Shown piece by piece: positions 23,607 through 34,383 of a stretch of DNA of 64,000 nucleotides; positions within the stretch are counted from its first letter, which is position 1, and the number at the start of each line of letters is the position of its first letter. This stretch comes from Trichoderma breve. Its lineage: Eukaryota > Ascomycota > Sordariomycetes > Hypocreales > Hypocreaceae. Position numbers and translations under genes: made by a program. The DNA lies in NCBI RefSeq assembly GCF_028502605.1, contig NW_026611593.1, positions 682,001 through 746,000 of the forward strand, given 5' to 3'. The notes below the pieces were generated by a model that was not told the origin of the DNA, made no database searches, and saw only the letters and a list, made by a program, of their open reading frames with translations.

Positions 23607-23701
23607 GCCAACCTGCAAATGGTGGTGTATTTGTATTTATTCTGATTGAATGCGAATTTGATGATGAACTCCAAAGCTATGATGCTTGGTATAGGTTGTG
23701 T

Positions 23702-23708
23702 TTATATA
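23702..23708 (-). promoter_or_regulatory. TATA-like box of the aspartic protease gene
   Basis: TATATAA on the minus strand sits about 160 bp upstream of the ATG at 23546. Confidence 0.4.
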
Positions 23709-25874
23709 GCAGGACCTATCTTCATCAATCGTCTTGAAACCCAGTTTGGGCTGAAAATAGTTCTATTTTAAGCATCCTAGGACTTGAATAGGGCTGTGGT
23801 TAGCACAGCCATAACTCAATACCCCAGTTCCTGTTGGTAGATCTGGAGCTAGTTCTTATGGGGATCATCGTGATCACCACATCAATTGTCTGGCGGCACG
23901 CTGTGATTGGGTCGGTGATTTGTCATGCTATAATCATGATAATACCGATGTATCAGAACTATTGCATTGGTAGCCCTATGCCCTAGCGAAATACGATACT
24001 TGGGCAATTCTATTATTCTCATCACCATAGTTGTTATATGTGTAGGAATATTTGATTGCGGTGTTTTTACTCAAACAGAGACTGTTCAGGAGTTAGATGC
24101 TCGACATCCTGTCCCTGCCGAATTAATTGGAGGAGTCAACGATAAAATCTCCTTGCTCGTATTATCACTACACTCATTGAGGCTCACATATCTGTATTTA
24201 GTGCCTCCACTGCCCCATCGATCGTCTCCTGATCTTGAAGGCGCAGACACGGTGTGGTGACCAGCAAGCGATTTAAGCGAGTCAAACATATACATAAAAT
24301 TGGCCCAAATAAGCCATGAGCGACAGAGCACACTAAGAATAACAGACGGATGTAGAAAAGGATTGTCGGGCATGGTTCCTAATTTATGAGCAATGCCTGA
24401 CACATTGCTCATTAGCAAAACCTTGACACTTGATTGACGGGATATCATGAGATACGGCTTGCGAGTTGGCTCAAGTTAATTTACCGACCAGTCAAGGGCT
24501 TAGGTTGTGGGCTGATCCGCACAAATTGGGTCAAGCAGAACTTATAAACTGACATAATTGTGGGTAAATCTTAGTTTGATGAATCACCCCATTTTCCGAG
24601 TTGGGGTATAAGATTATAGGATGGAATTGCCTCTGACGGCAAAGTGGAAACGCTGATTAAGATTAGGAATTAACTTAATAGTATCAGCCATGTTGAACAA
24701 TACTCCCCATTAGTGCTCATATATAAATCGCAAAACCGTTGAAAACAGCTTCATTGCTGAATAACATGCATAGCCGCAAGCTGATTAAGTTACGTGGGCG
24801 AAGCCATCATCTGCATCTTTCACTCCTGTCTATTCCTTGACATGGGAAGCATCACGATGGAAGTCTTGCTCAAACTTGATACAATAAAGTTTCCATCTTT
24901 ATTATATATCTTACATAGTTTGGGTAGTATCGAGTTTTGAAATATACTCCTTGTTTCAGAAAACGGGCTTGGCTTGGTATTTTCCCATCGAGCTTAGGGT
25001 AAGCTTCTGCCTTTATAAGCCTATTTTTCAATGTTAATTTCCCTTACCGACATTGTCTCTATGCTTACGAGCTTTTCTGATGGTGTCTGTTTTTGTATCC
25101 GTTGATGTCGCTCTTCAACAGCACCGGTGTGTTGTTCTTTCACGTTCTTTTCTTTTTTCCCCGAATCTCAGTTAGAGCGTCCACTTCATACGCAGTCTAA
25201 CCTTCTCTATAGATATATTCTCCGCATTGACGCACAAAACGACCTTCTTTAACTTGTCATTTCTAGTTCCATGCCTCTAACTCCCCGCAAATTGAACTTG
25301 GTAGTATCAAAGACAAGGCCCCCCTGCTCTTTATCTGCGCGTTCTTTGGATCGCATATACCTACCCCCTACTACTCCATCCTCTGTGTCTCTATTTGGCC
25401 ATAACGCGGGGTGCTCAGTCCCATGATGACCTGCCAGAAGCCGATTATGCGGGGAATGACTTCACATTGTTCTTCAAGATGGTCAAGATAAGTTATAGTG
25501 GCAGATGGAAGGGACCGGGATTCAACGGCTAAATGGGATGGGTGAATTTCATCCCCCATGCAGTGCGACTTCCCCGCAAACTCACCCCACGATCGTTCAA
25601 CCTCCGGAGTACAGGTACCGGAAATCATTGCCGGTCCAGTCTAGACAAATAGGGTGCCCCTTATAATAACCAGAATTCTTTGTTTCTCAGATCTTGAGGT
25701 ACATTGGACCGGGTAAAAAGCAAATGAAAGCAGAGCGTGAACGGCTAATCTAAACTCTCTGGTAAGTGATCCGACATCCAGGGATCGTAGTCTGGCAGAT
25801 GTTACAGTATCATGCCATCAGAGCCGGTGAGTGTCATTGTAACATTAACTAAACTTTTTCTTTTCCTTTTGGCA

Positions 25875-25882
25875 TATAAAAA
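25875..25882 (+). promoter_or_regulatory. TATA box of the GH93-like gene
   Basis: TATAAAAA is 74 bp upstream of the ATG at 25949, a good position for a fungal core promoter. Confidence 0.5.
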
Positions 25883-25948
25883 GACGAGAGAATTCGCAAT
25901 AATGGTCTTGCCAACTTCATTAATCAAGTCCAAGTTTACTCAATCATA

Positions 25949-27161
25949 ATGTGTGGAAGACTTTTGTTCCTGATTCTTTCTCTTGGGGTTGGGGATTCCC
26001 TTGCAAACAAATCCAAGAAGCCTAGACCATGGAGTACTTTTGAGCAAAATGTGATATTCCAGCCAGATAGCAGCCACGGAGTCTCCTACCCACGACTCAC
26101 AGAACTATCTGACGGTACAATTCTTGCAACCGCAGCATACTCTGGAGACAGTCCTCCACATTTCCCTATATTTGCCAGTGAAGATGGCGGTGCGACGTGG
26201 GAATGGCGAAGCAACTTGACAGACCAGGTCAATGGACTGGGCTTTGGGTCTCAGCCTGCCTTGGCTGAGCTCACCTTTAACCTTGGAGGCTTCAAAGCTG
26301 GTACTGTGCTCGCAAGCGGCAACAGTGCTGGAGCTAATGGTACAAACATTGACCTGTACGCAAGTACTGATAAAGGCGAGACATGGAAATTTATCAGCAA
26401 TGTGGCTAGGGGAAGTGCTCCCAGTACTCAAAACGGAAATCCCTGCATTTGGGAGCCGTTTATTCTGTGAGTCTTGAAACTCTTGAGTGTATTGTCTTCT
26501 GAATCTTGGAACTAATGTCAACTGCAGCCCTACCAACAACACAGTCGGTGTGTTTTATTCTGATCAGCGAGATCCCCTACACGGGCAAAAGCTGTCTCAC
26601 CAAGTTTCAACTGATCTGAAGAATTGGGGCGATGTTGTAAATGATGTCGCTTACCCGCTGTATACTGATCGCCCTGGAATGACTGTCATCGATTACATCC
26701 CGCCTCTTAAGAAATGGATCTTGGTCCATGAATTTCCAGGTGGAGACTCATGGTCTGGTGCCGGGTACCCCGTGTATTACAGGCTCTCAGAAAGTCCCTT
26801 TGACTTCCGATATGCCTATGGTTACCCTATCGTTGTCAACGGCGTACAACCTAGCAGCAGTCCATACGTCGTCTGGACACCAGAGGGTGGCATCAATGGC
26901 ACTATCGTAGTCTCAGACGCCGACCATCAGAGCGTCTTTACCAACCGAGCCAACGGTCAGCCTGATCAATGGGAGGAACATAATTCTCCTCAGCCAAAGG
27001 CATACAGCCGTGCCCTCCACATCTTCAGCAAAGACAAGAGTCGACTCATGATCCTCGGTGCAGGTAACTTCCCTGGTGTTGATCCTCCAGGAACAAACCG
27101 ACCACTCTATGCAAGCGTTGTGGAGATTCAGGACATTTTGCGGAACAAACCAGGAGAATGA
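25949..27161 (+). CDS. Secreted six-bladed propeller glycosidase, GH93/BNR-like (383 aa); join(25949..26466,26528..27161)
   Basis: Signal peptide MCGRLLFLILSLGVGDSLA, then a sialidase-superfamily beta-propeller with Asp-box-like turns: SEDGGATWEW at about 73-82 and STDKGETWKF further on. One 61 bp intron (GTGAGT...CTGCAG) restores the frame across WEPFIL-PTNNTVG. Length 383 and the YPRLTELSDGT start resemble GH93 exo-alpha-1,5-L-arabinanases, which release arabinobiose from arabinan. The family call is from memory of the fold and length; a generic BNR-repeat protein is the alternative. Secreted, with several NGT/NLT sequons. It may contribute to plant cell-wall breakdown. Confidence 0.8.
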
Positions 27162-27469
27162 GATTAGTCACAAACTAGATGGATGCTTTGAAGTTGGTAA
27201 GCATCTTTTGTCGGACTCGGAGACTTCATAGCTCTTTTTTAATGTTACAGATTGTTAGCCGTGTTCACAATTTTACCATGGCTGCGGGTGGCTTGATAAG
27301 CTTTCGATGCTGTTACGTCAAAATGGGAGTTAAAACTCGCTACACAACCTTAGAGCCTTAAGGTTTAACCTTAAAGCGACCTCCGAGTTTCCTCTCGTTT
27401 ACTGTAGCCTCAAGGGTAGCCTTCGTATATAATGAAGACTTAATCCTTCCCATTCCAGCGCAGTGGTCT
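27162..27469. other. Intergenic between two converging genes
   Basis: The GH93-like gene and the protease-Reg1 gene end here tail to tail. The stretch contains the palindrome at 27358-27374. A TAG/TAA-rich tail is present and no gene. Confidence 0.5.
27358..27374. terminator. Near-perfect 17-bp palindrome between convergent genes
   Basis: TTAAGGTTTAACCTTAA is self-complementary except for its centre base and sits between two converging 3' ends. It may simply be chance, or a 3'-end/processing element. No such role is established for it. Confidence 0.3.
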
Positions 27470-30400
27470 TCAGGTTTCAACGGGTTTGTTGCTGCTGCTA
27501 CTGCTGTCAGCAGGAAGGGGTAACCAGCCAGGGCTCAGGAGTACCTCTTCATCGTCATCCTCGCCAAATAAGAACCCTGCAGATGGCTTTGATGGTAGCA
27601 TTGTCTCTTGCGAGGACGATGGAGACAAGGGTGGGCTGCGTGGGTGCCTCGTATCTTTGCGGTCCTTAAGGGTTGCTGAGGGAAGTTTGGCAATGATCTT
27701 GTCCTCCATCGACATTGATTTGGCAGTTTGTTTCTTGACCCTGAGCCGATTCAGAATAACGCCATCATCCGAATCGCTGTTGTCACCGTAACGATCTGGG
27801 TATACCTCCATCTCGTCCTTATCATCGGCCCTGACATCAACAGCAATGCACTGTTCAACCTGCTCGTTAAAGCGAATCTGCCTCCGCTTAGCACTAGTGG
27901 ATGTAATTCCAGAAGACTCTGTCGGAGACACCAGGCCGCTGCTATCAACACTCATCCTTTTTGAAGAAAAGGGGTATGCGAAGTCATCGATGGCTTCGCG
28001 CCTGTTGTTGCTGGGTCGCAGGATGCCTTGTGTTTCTTGAGCTTGGATGGTCGCCGCGGCCTGCTCTAAAAGTGAGGTAGTGATCAACGGCCTCTGAAGA
28101 GTGACCTGAGACATGCTCCTCTTCTTTAGGATTGGCTTCTTGTTGAGATTGACCGACAAGTCCGTCTTGGGCAATGAGACGCTTGATCGCTCTGCGCGGG
28201 TATCGTGAATGGGCTTGGTCTCTGATTGCAACGGACCGTACAACCAAGTAACATCGCTATCCTTGAACCTGTGATGTCTCAGTCATTTATCACTCTCAAT
28301 ACAAGGTAAAACAGATACACAACACACCAGTTAATGGTTTCGGCCGAAACGGTTCGTAGATTATTTTTCACCTTCAACCAGGCTCTCCAAGAAGCGTTTT
28401 CCAATCGGGCGCTATTGGGAAAGTCAGCGCGCCGAGTTGCAATGTATCTCCAGGAAGACCTGATATCTTCCTCCTTCCAGTCATGGGACAAGTAGTCAAC
28501 GTGGCGCGAAGGCCTGATCGAAACGGCGGTATCATCTTCGGCGTGCTCAGTGACTGAGGGGGTTCCGGGTCTGGAGGTGTTGTTGGAGCCTCCATCAGAG
28601 CTCTCGTGCTCAGGAGGCCATTCTGTGTGAGAATCATCCTCATCGGGGCTCCGGGGAGGCTCGAGGTTATAATCTGCGTGGATTTTGGGATGGGTAAATG
28701 GCTTCTCCTGAGCAAAAGCGGGAAACAAATTGTGGTCTTCTAGAGAAGTTATGAGAGTTTGAGCGCCGTCGTGCATGGGGGTAATTGAGAAATTAGTAGC
28801 TGGGGTAGAGACACATGAGGTAATGGAGAGATTGGTAGTCGGGGTAGAGATGCAAGAAGTGATGGATGAGCTAGGCATCACATAATGGTCTGCAATGCTG
28901 GGTGTCATCGTGGCTGTCGGTTCGCCGTCTATGTCAAACATACGCCCAAGTTTGGCACTTGCCATATCGACTGTCGTAGCAAGATCAACAAATTGACATC
29001 TCAGGGTATTTGCGATGTTGCGGAATGCTTCAGCTAATGGAATAACGTAGCCTCCGCCAAATGCGTCGGCAGCAACGACGTAGCCGTACACCTCAAGGGT
29101 TGTCTCGTTGACCACCCATGATCCTGAATCTCCATCAAGAATTTCTGCTCACATTTTAGGTGATCGACTCCAAAAAGTAGAATAAACGGAGAGGGTTACA
29201 TACGCTTATTGCCGTCAAGGTTTAAGATGAGTGTGTCGACAAACCCTCTTCCAGGGCCAAGAAGGAGTCTCGAAGGCAAAGCCGATAGAGATCCCCATTT
29301 CAGCCCTTCTGATCCGCTCACAAGGACGACTGGCTGTCTCTTGCCATAACCACTGGACGGCAAGACGGGCATCACGAGTTCATGATCCTGGAAGTTAAAG
29401 ACTCCACCCTCCTGAGTCTCATCGTGTGACATCTTCCTCGGTCGAATGAGGTTCGGCTTGTAGCTGATCATATCGATAAGAGCCCAGTCATAGTAAGCCT
29501 CGGGCTCATCATACTTCGTATCGGTCGCTGCCGATCGATATCGCGGTGAGTCCTTCGAAATGGAACCTATCTTGCTCAACTCGTCGGCCGCCCATGACGA
29601 ACTGACATCTGGCAGAGCCAACGGGAGTTCGTCCATCGTACACAGTGGTTCGGCTTCATCGTCCAGCTCCTCTTCAGCTGAATCATAAGACTCGTCCTCG
29701 CTATCAGAATCCGAAAGCTCGAAGACCCAGTCGTCGGAGCACCTGGACTGGTCGCTCTCCGTGCCGGTTGTCAGTTCATCCTCCAGGTCATCCAGAAGGA
29801 TATGGCCGACGGTCAGCCCATATAACTTGATCTCTCCATTCGACCAAGAAACCTTTATGACACCGCCGAAGGTGCATCTTTTGTCGACACCGGAAGCCTG
29901 TCGGATAACTATGGGCGCTCCGCAATATGTCTCGCTTGTATAGCCCTCGCTCTCGTCAACGATCGGAATGAGGACATCAATGTCTCCTTCTGCCTGTTTC
30001 GTCTCCGGCTCTCGACCAACGACAAAGACTTCGAACGATGGTTGACCGTCTTCGGGCAAGCGCAAAGCTCTGACGGATTTCTTGTCGAAGAACTTTCTGA
30101 CCTTCTTGGACTGCTGCTCCGGACACAACACGACAATGCACGGCTTCGCATCGTCTTCGGAGCGGCCCAAGACCATCAATCTTATGGAAATCGGACACTG
30201 TTTCTTGCGAATCGTGCTGCGAATATACTCCAGCAGCGGCTTCTCAAGCAGCGAATGCACGTGGCGGAAGCGGGAGATCGTGGCATTGTCGACACTCTTG
30301 TCGAACTCTGCGAAGCCGGCGATGGGTGTGGGGGCAGACGGAACGGATTGGCTCTTGCTGTTGACACTGGCGTTGGCGCTGAGGCACGCAATTCGTGTAG

Positions 30401-30512
30401 ACTCATCTACAGATGGCTTGTCGTTGGGCGACGGGAATTGGGTGCTGCTGTATCCTGAATCTTGTCGATCGTCGGTCATCGATGGTCGGACGGATGTGGG
30501 GGTGGTATTCAT
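27470..30512 (-). CDS. Trypsin-like protease domain fused to truncated Reg1-like PP1 regulator (974 aa); complement(join(27470..28268,28328..29144,29204..30512))
   Basis: Three exons join in phase with GT-AG introns of 59 bp each. The first half (about 1-490) ends in a chymotrypsin-type fold: His237 in TVGHILL, Asp342 in YYDWALID, Ser443 in DGDSGSW. The triad is therefore apparently intact. From about 651 the protein becomes Reg1-like: HVDYLSHDWKEEDI, ARLENASWRAWLKVKNNL and, across intron 2, NW-FKDSDVTWLYGPLQ (DUF1752/PF08550). A PP1-docking RVxF-like motif RQIRFNE lies at 838-844. The Reg1 C-terminal tail seems missing: the protein stops after EDDDEEVLLSPGW and a Ser run. Reg1 is the glucose-repression subunit of PP1/Glc7. 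No stop codon separates the halves. Whether one fused transcript or two overlapping genes exist (internal Mets at 497, 505 and 516) cannot be settled here. Confidence 0.8.
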
Positions 30513-30895
30513 TGTTACACCCGCGGTGGTATTACCGACTCAACATGGCAGGGAGAAGAGAGCTGTTGTAAAATAAAAATCCGCGTGTAACTTGAAGCAT
30601 TAAGAGAAGGTCTCATGGGCGAGAGGAGAAATAACAATGGAACGTTTTCCTTCGCGTCGTGCAGGCTTAGCAGCGGGCTCCGAAGCCTTTCGAAATGTTT
30701 GATTGGGCTCTAATAACTCCTAAGCCACAATCCTGTCAATTGAGCCCGTAGGGAAGCCTTACATTCACCTTATGACAACATTGGCCAGTTCGGCTCTCCC
30801 AGCCCCCAAATAATACATGTAAATACGTTGACCTGCCCATATCGAGGGCTTTTTCGTTTTGAGGATAAACTGCTTGTCACATCCAGTCTCCGAGT
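30513..30895. promoter_or_regulatory. Shared 383-bp divergent promoter region
   Basis: The protease-Reg1 chimera starts leftward at 30512 and the membrane-protein gene starts rightward at 30896, so both share this interval. No clear TATA is visible in the central part. Co-regulation is an inference from geometry alone. Confidence 0.45.
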
Positions 30896-32149
30896 ATGAT
30901 CGGCTCTCTGGCATGTCCTTACCCGCTCAAGAGCATCACTGACGCCGAGCTACAGAAGCTCGCCCAAGCACTCTGGAACTGGAACATTTGCGAGGCGTGT
31001 CAGAATGTCGAGACCTGTACAAACTCGGGATGCTCATGGAGGCGCTCAGCTCGGTTAGAGCGCTTCTTTGACTTTTACAAATATGTCACGTCGTCCTATG
31101 TCCCAGATTTGCTGCCTGCCAGCACCCCGGCGTTACGCAACCATGAAGACGTTTTCGATATCATCAGGTTACTCCAGGCTCATCCCGATACGAAGCGCTT
31201 AGAGTTGACGCATGAATACTTCTCTAAGCGGGATAAACCACCTCCGCCCAGTGATCAGCATTGGGCATTCAACCTTGCCGTACAAGTCATGTCCATGGTC
31301 AAATGTTCAGCCGAAAATCAACCCTCCAGTCTGCTAGAACTCGGCACCCAGGCAACCCAGTGGCATTTTGATGAGTCGCTGGCTGAATTCCTATCAAGAG
31401 CGTTTCCGCAAAAGGATACAGGCAATCTCCATATTCACGATGACTCGGGCGAGATTAGAGATATAAAATCGACCTTAACAGCCAGACGTCTGAAGAAGGT
31501 TGCAGGGCTGAGGTTTCAAGGGACTGATGACCTGCGAAATCATCTGAGGATGGACGTCAAAAGGGGAGTTGTGGAGATTTACCATTACACAAGCGTTTTA
31601 AGAGAGCATTTGGCGGCGCCGCAGAAGTTGCACGATTCTTTAGTCTTTGAGGACTCCATCTCGGTATATGATACGGGTTTTGACGAAGCCTGTAACCCTC
31701 AAAAGACAGGTACTAATTGCCTCAATCTCAGAGGAAATATTCCTAGACAGATCGCCCTCGAAGCTCTGGACTCAATACAAAAGATCCTCTTTCCCTTTGA
31801 CTCAGATTCAGAGCAGATTCTTTATGACCTGGTATCCAAAGAATCCTTCGACCCCGATTGTCTGCGATATGATTCGGCCGTGTATCGAAGGGAAGGTGAA
31901 GAAGCTGCATCTTACAACTACTTCGGCGGGCGACTCGTGGACCTATTCAAGGAGCTGGAGGATCCTAGCCCCCGCGGCATCCTGGAGAAATGGCTTCAGC
32001 GCAAAAGCGGCGCTAGGTATATGATGATGGCGACGCTCGTTGGCGTTATTATAGCGATTATTCTGGGTGTTCTCGGCTTGGCTGTTGGGGTATTCCAGGC
32101 TTGGGTGTCGTACGAAGCTTGGAAACATCCTGTGAGTTCTGGGAACTAA
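30896..32149 (+). CDS. Hypothetical protein with C-terminal membrane anchor (417 aa)
   Basis: Intronless gene. A Cys cluster near the N-terminus (C32, C35, C41, C46; ICEACQNVETC) may be a small metal-binding or disulfide knot. A largely helical soluble body follows, and one long hydrophobic helix near the C-terminus (about 376-404, ATLVGVIIAIILGVLGL) is followed by FQAWVSYEAWKHP. A terminal anchor with this AW...W.HP ending recurs in fungal proteins of unknown function. No signal peptide, so it is probably tail-anchored with the body in the cytosol. Its divergent neighbour is the protease-Reg1 chimera. Function is not recognised. Confidence 0.8.
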   Translation: MIGSLACPYPLKSITDAELQKLAQALWNWNICEACQNVETCTNSGCSWRRSARLERFFDFYKYVTSSYVPDLLPASTPALRNHEDVFDIIRLLQAHPDTKRLELTHEYFSKRDKPPPPSDQHWAFNLAVQVMSMVKCSAENQPSSLLELGTQATQWHFDESLAEFLSRAFPQKDTGNLHIHDDSGEIRDIKSTLTARRLKKVAGLRFQGTDDLRNHLRMDVKRGVVEIYHYTSVLREHLAAPQKLHDSLVFEDSISVYDTGFDEACNPQKTGTNCLNLRGNIPRQIALEALDSIQKILFPFDSDSEQILYDLVSKESFDPDCLRYDSAVYRREGEEAASYNYFGGRLVDLFKELEDPSPRGILEKWLQRKSGARYMMMATLVGVIIAIILGVLGLAVGVFQAWVSYEAWKHPVSSGN

Positions 32150-33078
32150 TCCGGTCTCCAAAGCGGTTAAGAGTTTTCACATGCTCTACCCCGGTCGTCT
32201 TAATAGATGCAAAAATACAGGTTCATGTATTCCGTATACTGGCGCCATAAGAACGAAGGTTTGATGGGTTGTAGGGAATGAGCTGGCCGTACCAGAGACT
32301 GCCGCGCTCGAGATTGACAGTCTTGCAGTGGTTTGGAAATATATCGGCTTCGTCTAAGAGGGCAATGTGCTTCAATCGATCTGATAACACAAAATCGGAC
32401 AAGTCGTTCCCTTGCTGAAGGGAGCTCTATTTTCTGGGGAAGGTTCCTTTTGCCAATTGTAGGTATGCTGTCAATGGTTTTCTCTGCAAGTGCTTTCCTA
32501 CTATGAGCTTGTCATGTAGAATAAACATCATGCCTCTACCGTGTTGTTGAAAACCGCCCCATGTTACTGTGAATCTGCACCAAGAATTGGGCTAGCTTAG
32601 GTCTTTTTCGGTGATATAAGGCGAGTCATCGAAAGATGTGGCGTCAAACGTGACCGTAAATAACAAGATGCCCCCTCAAGTAACTCCGCTTGTTGTCTTC
32701 CAATGAGTGTCTAACAACCTCGCATTGTATGTAAGATATTTGTCTCTTGTAGTGAGGATATTCGTTTCGTTCGTTTTGAATGCCCTTCTGAGCTAAGATT
32801 CGTGCGGATGCCTCTGCCGATGATGCTTTGTAAATTCAGCGCTACCAAATATGACTTGGCTATAGATAGAGATTGCAGAGCTTCTTGCCTCGACCCATGG
32901 GTCCCTTATACAGGCTTCTTCGGTAGGATATTTTAACATAATTACAACCGGGGAGTTAGTTGAGCGATGCTCATGGTGATAGCGAGCCATATAAAATTGC
33001 TGATAATACAGGTGTGTATCTCCTCGACGGGGATCCGTAGGAGCAAGTATCCGATGGAGATGCTTGACAAAACCATTG
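32150..33078. other. Intergenic
   Basis: No supported gene. A minus-strand frame of 114 codons overlaps this stretch (to 33137) but lacks any motif and overlaps the end of the next model, so it is not called. Confidence 0.4.
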
Positions 33079-34383
33079 TCACTCCATACCAAATGTAGCA
33101 AAAACACCAGTATTGGACGATATGTTAACCTCCTCAAGCGGCAAGTTCATAAATTTGGACCCAATCTCCATGCTCTTGACCAGGCCTCGCTCCTGTGTGA
33201 CCTCTCTTGCAACTCCGACTGTAGCCGTGCAGATATCTTTCCATGGTCCAAGTTGCTGTAGATCTTGACGCATAACAATTCCGAATTCTTCTATTATAGC
33301 CATGGCTTCGTTAGCTTCCGCTATTGTTATTGGGCTCGCCATGACCATAGATTCTTTGGCGTGAGAATAAATCAACCTTACGTACCACATTATCACAGGA
33401 GAGCGCCAAAACAGATATTCAATTTCCGGAAGGGGAATATGTTGCATTAATACCGATTCATCCGGGTGTGTACGGAAGGCAGCGCGGAGTCTTTCGTTCG
33501 GTGAATCCTTCGCGTCAGAGGAGGGTTGCACTCTGTTGAGATCATACATGTAGGTACATGTACTAGAAAGAGCAATATCGGAATATATCGGGATGCTCTC
33601 TGGACACTCTGTATCGCGGGATTCGCTGCAACTAACACTCCGTGTTCTCATCAGTTCATCCGTCAATATTCGGTATGCTGTTTCGTTTGTGGCTTGGTCT
33701 CGGTCAACGGTTCTGGTAAAATACAGGATGCATGTGCGGGTACGAGCAGCTGTGACACTGGCGGTATGAATGGCTAAAATCTTGCCAGCAATTCGATCAC
33801 ATTACTATCATACAAATGCCCAAGCTACTACCAAATAGAGAAGAGACGAAAGCGAGAATATCTAAGGAATAGCGACTAGTGACCCGATGATTCAAGAGGC
33901 CCGTCGCGTTGCTGATAATGGATCCATCAAAGGCGGGACGAGCCGTCTAATAGCGGCGCCGTTGAGGCTATGGCCGGTTCCGAAGCCGGGGCTCTACCCG
34001 ATGCTAAAGTGTTGTACGGTTCGTCTTTCGGTGATTCTGACAGCCACTTTTCTAGAGCAAAAGGGCGTTCAGCGAGACTTGGCCGATTGTCGACATTCCC
34101 TTTTGAGCTTTGTTGGGGACTGCTTCGCCCATTACTTCCTGCGCCCGGAATCGATCCAGCCTGTCCCTGTGTACTTGCCGCCTCGAGAGAGCTGCTGCGG
34201 CGAGGCTTGATGACACATGGTTAGCTCTATGCTAAATCAGCGGGTATCTAGCGGATCCAGGCTAGATCCAAGTACCATTGATAGTAGACGCAACCCAACG
34301 GGTAACAGCAGTCCGATCTCTTGGACACACAGATGCCGAGTTTCGGATAAGGTACAGAGTATACTACTTACTGAAGTGCTCAT
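33079..34383 (-). CDS. Probable four-exon gene of unknown family (316 aa); complement(join(33079..33749,33832..33911,34018..34205,34372..34383))
   Basis: A coding-like minus-strand frame at 33079-33749 (AARTRTCILYFTRTVDRDQ, later IPLPEIEYLFWRSPVIMWY and WKDICTATVGVAREVTQERG) extends upstream. A GTAGTA...CACAG intron joins it to NATGLLNHRVTSRYSLDILA. A GTACAA...TCAG intron joins that to a Ser/Pro-rich segment, SPQQSSKGNVDNRPSLAERP. A GTAAGT intron with branch point GCTAACC then leads to a tiny first exon, MSTS. All four pieces add up to a multiple of three with matching phases. The tiny first exon and the GTACAA donor are the weak points. An alternative end for exon 2 at the TGA at 33927-33929 would give a separate short protein. 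No domain is recognised. It could be a pseudogene. Confidence 0.4.

Larger units (their letters stand above)
23547..25948. other. AT-rich intergenic region between divergent secreted-hydrolase genes
   Basis: These 2.4 kb carry the promoters of the aspartic protease (leftward) and the GH93-like gene (rightward). The region around 25020-25300 is T- and CT-rich. No coding frame with supporting features was seen. Confidence 0.45.
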
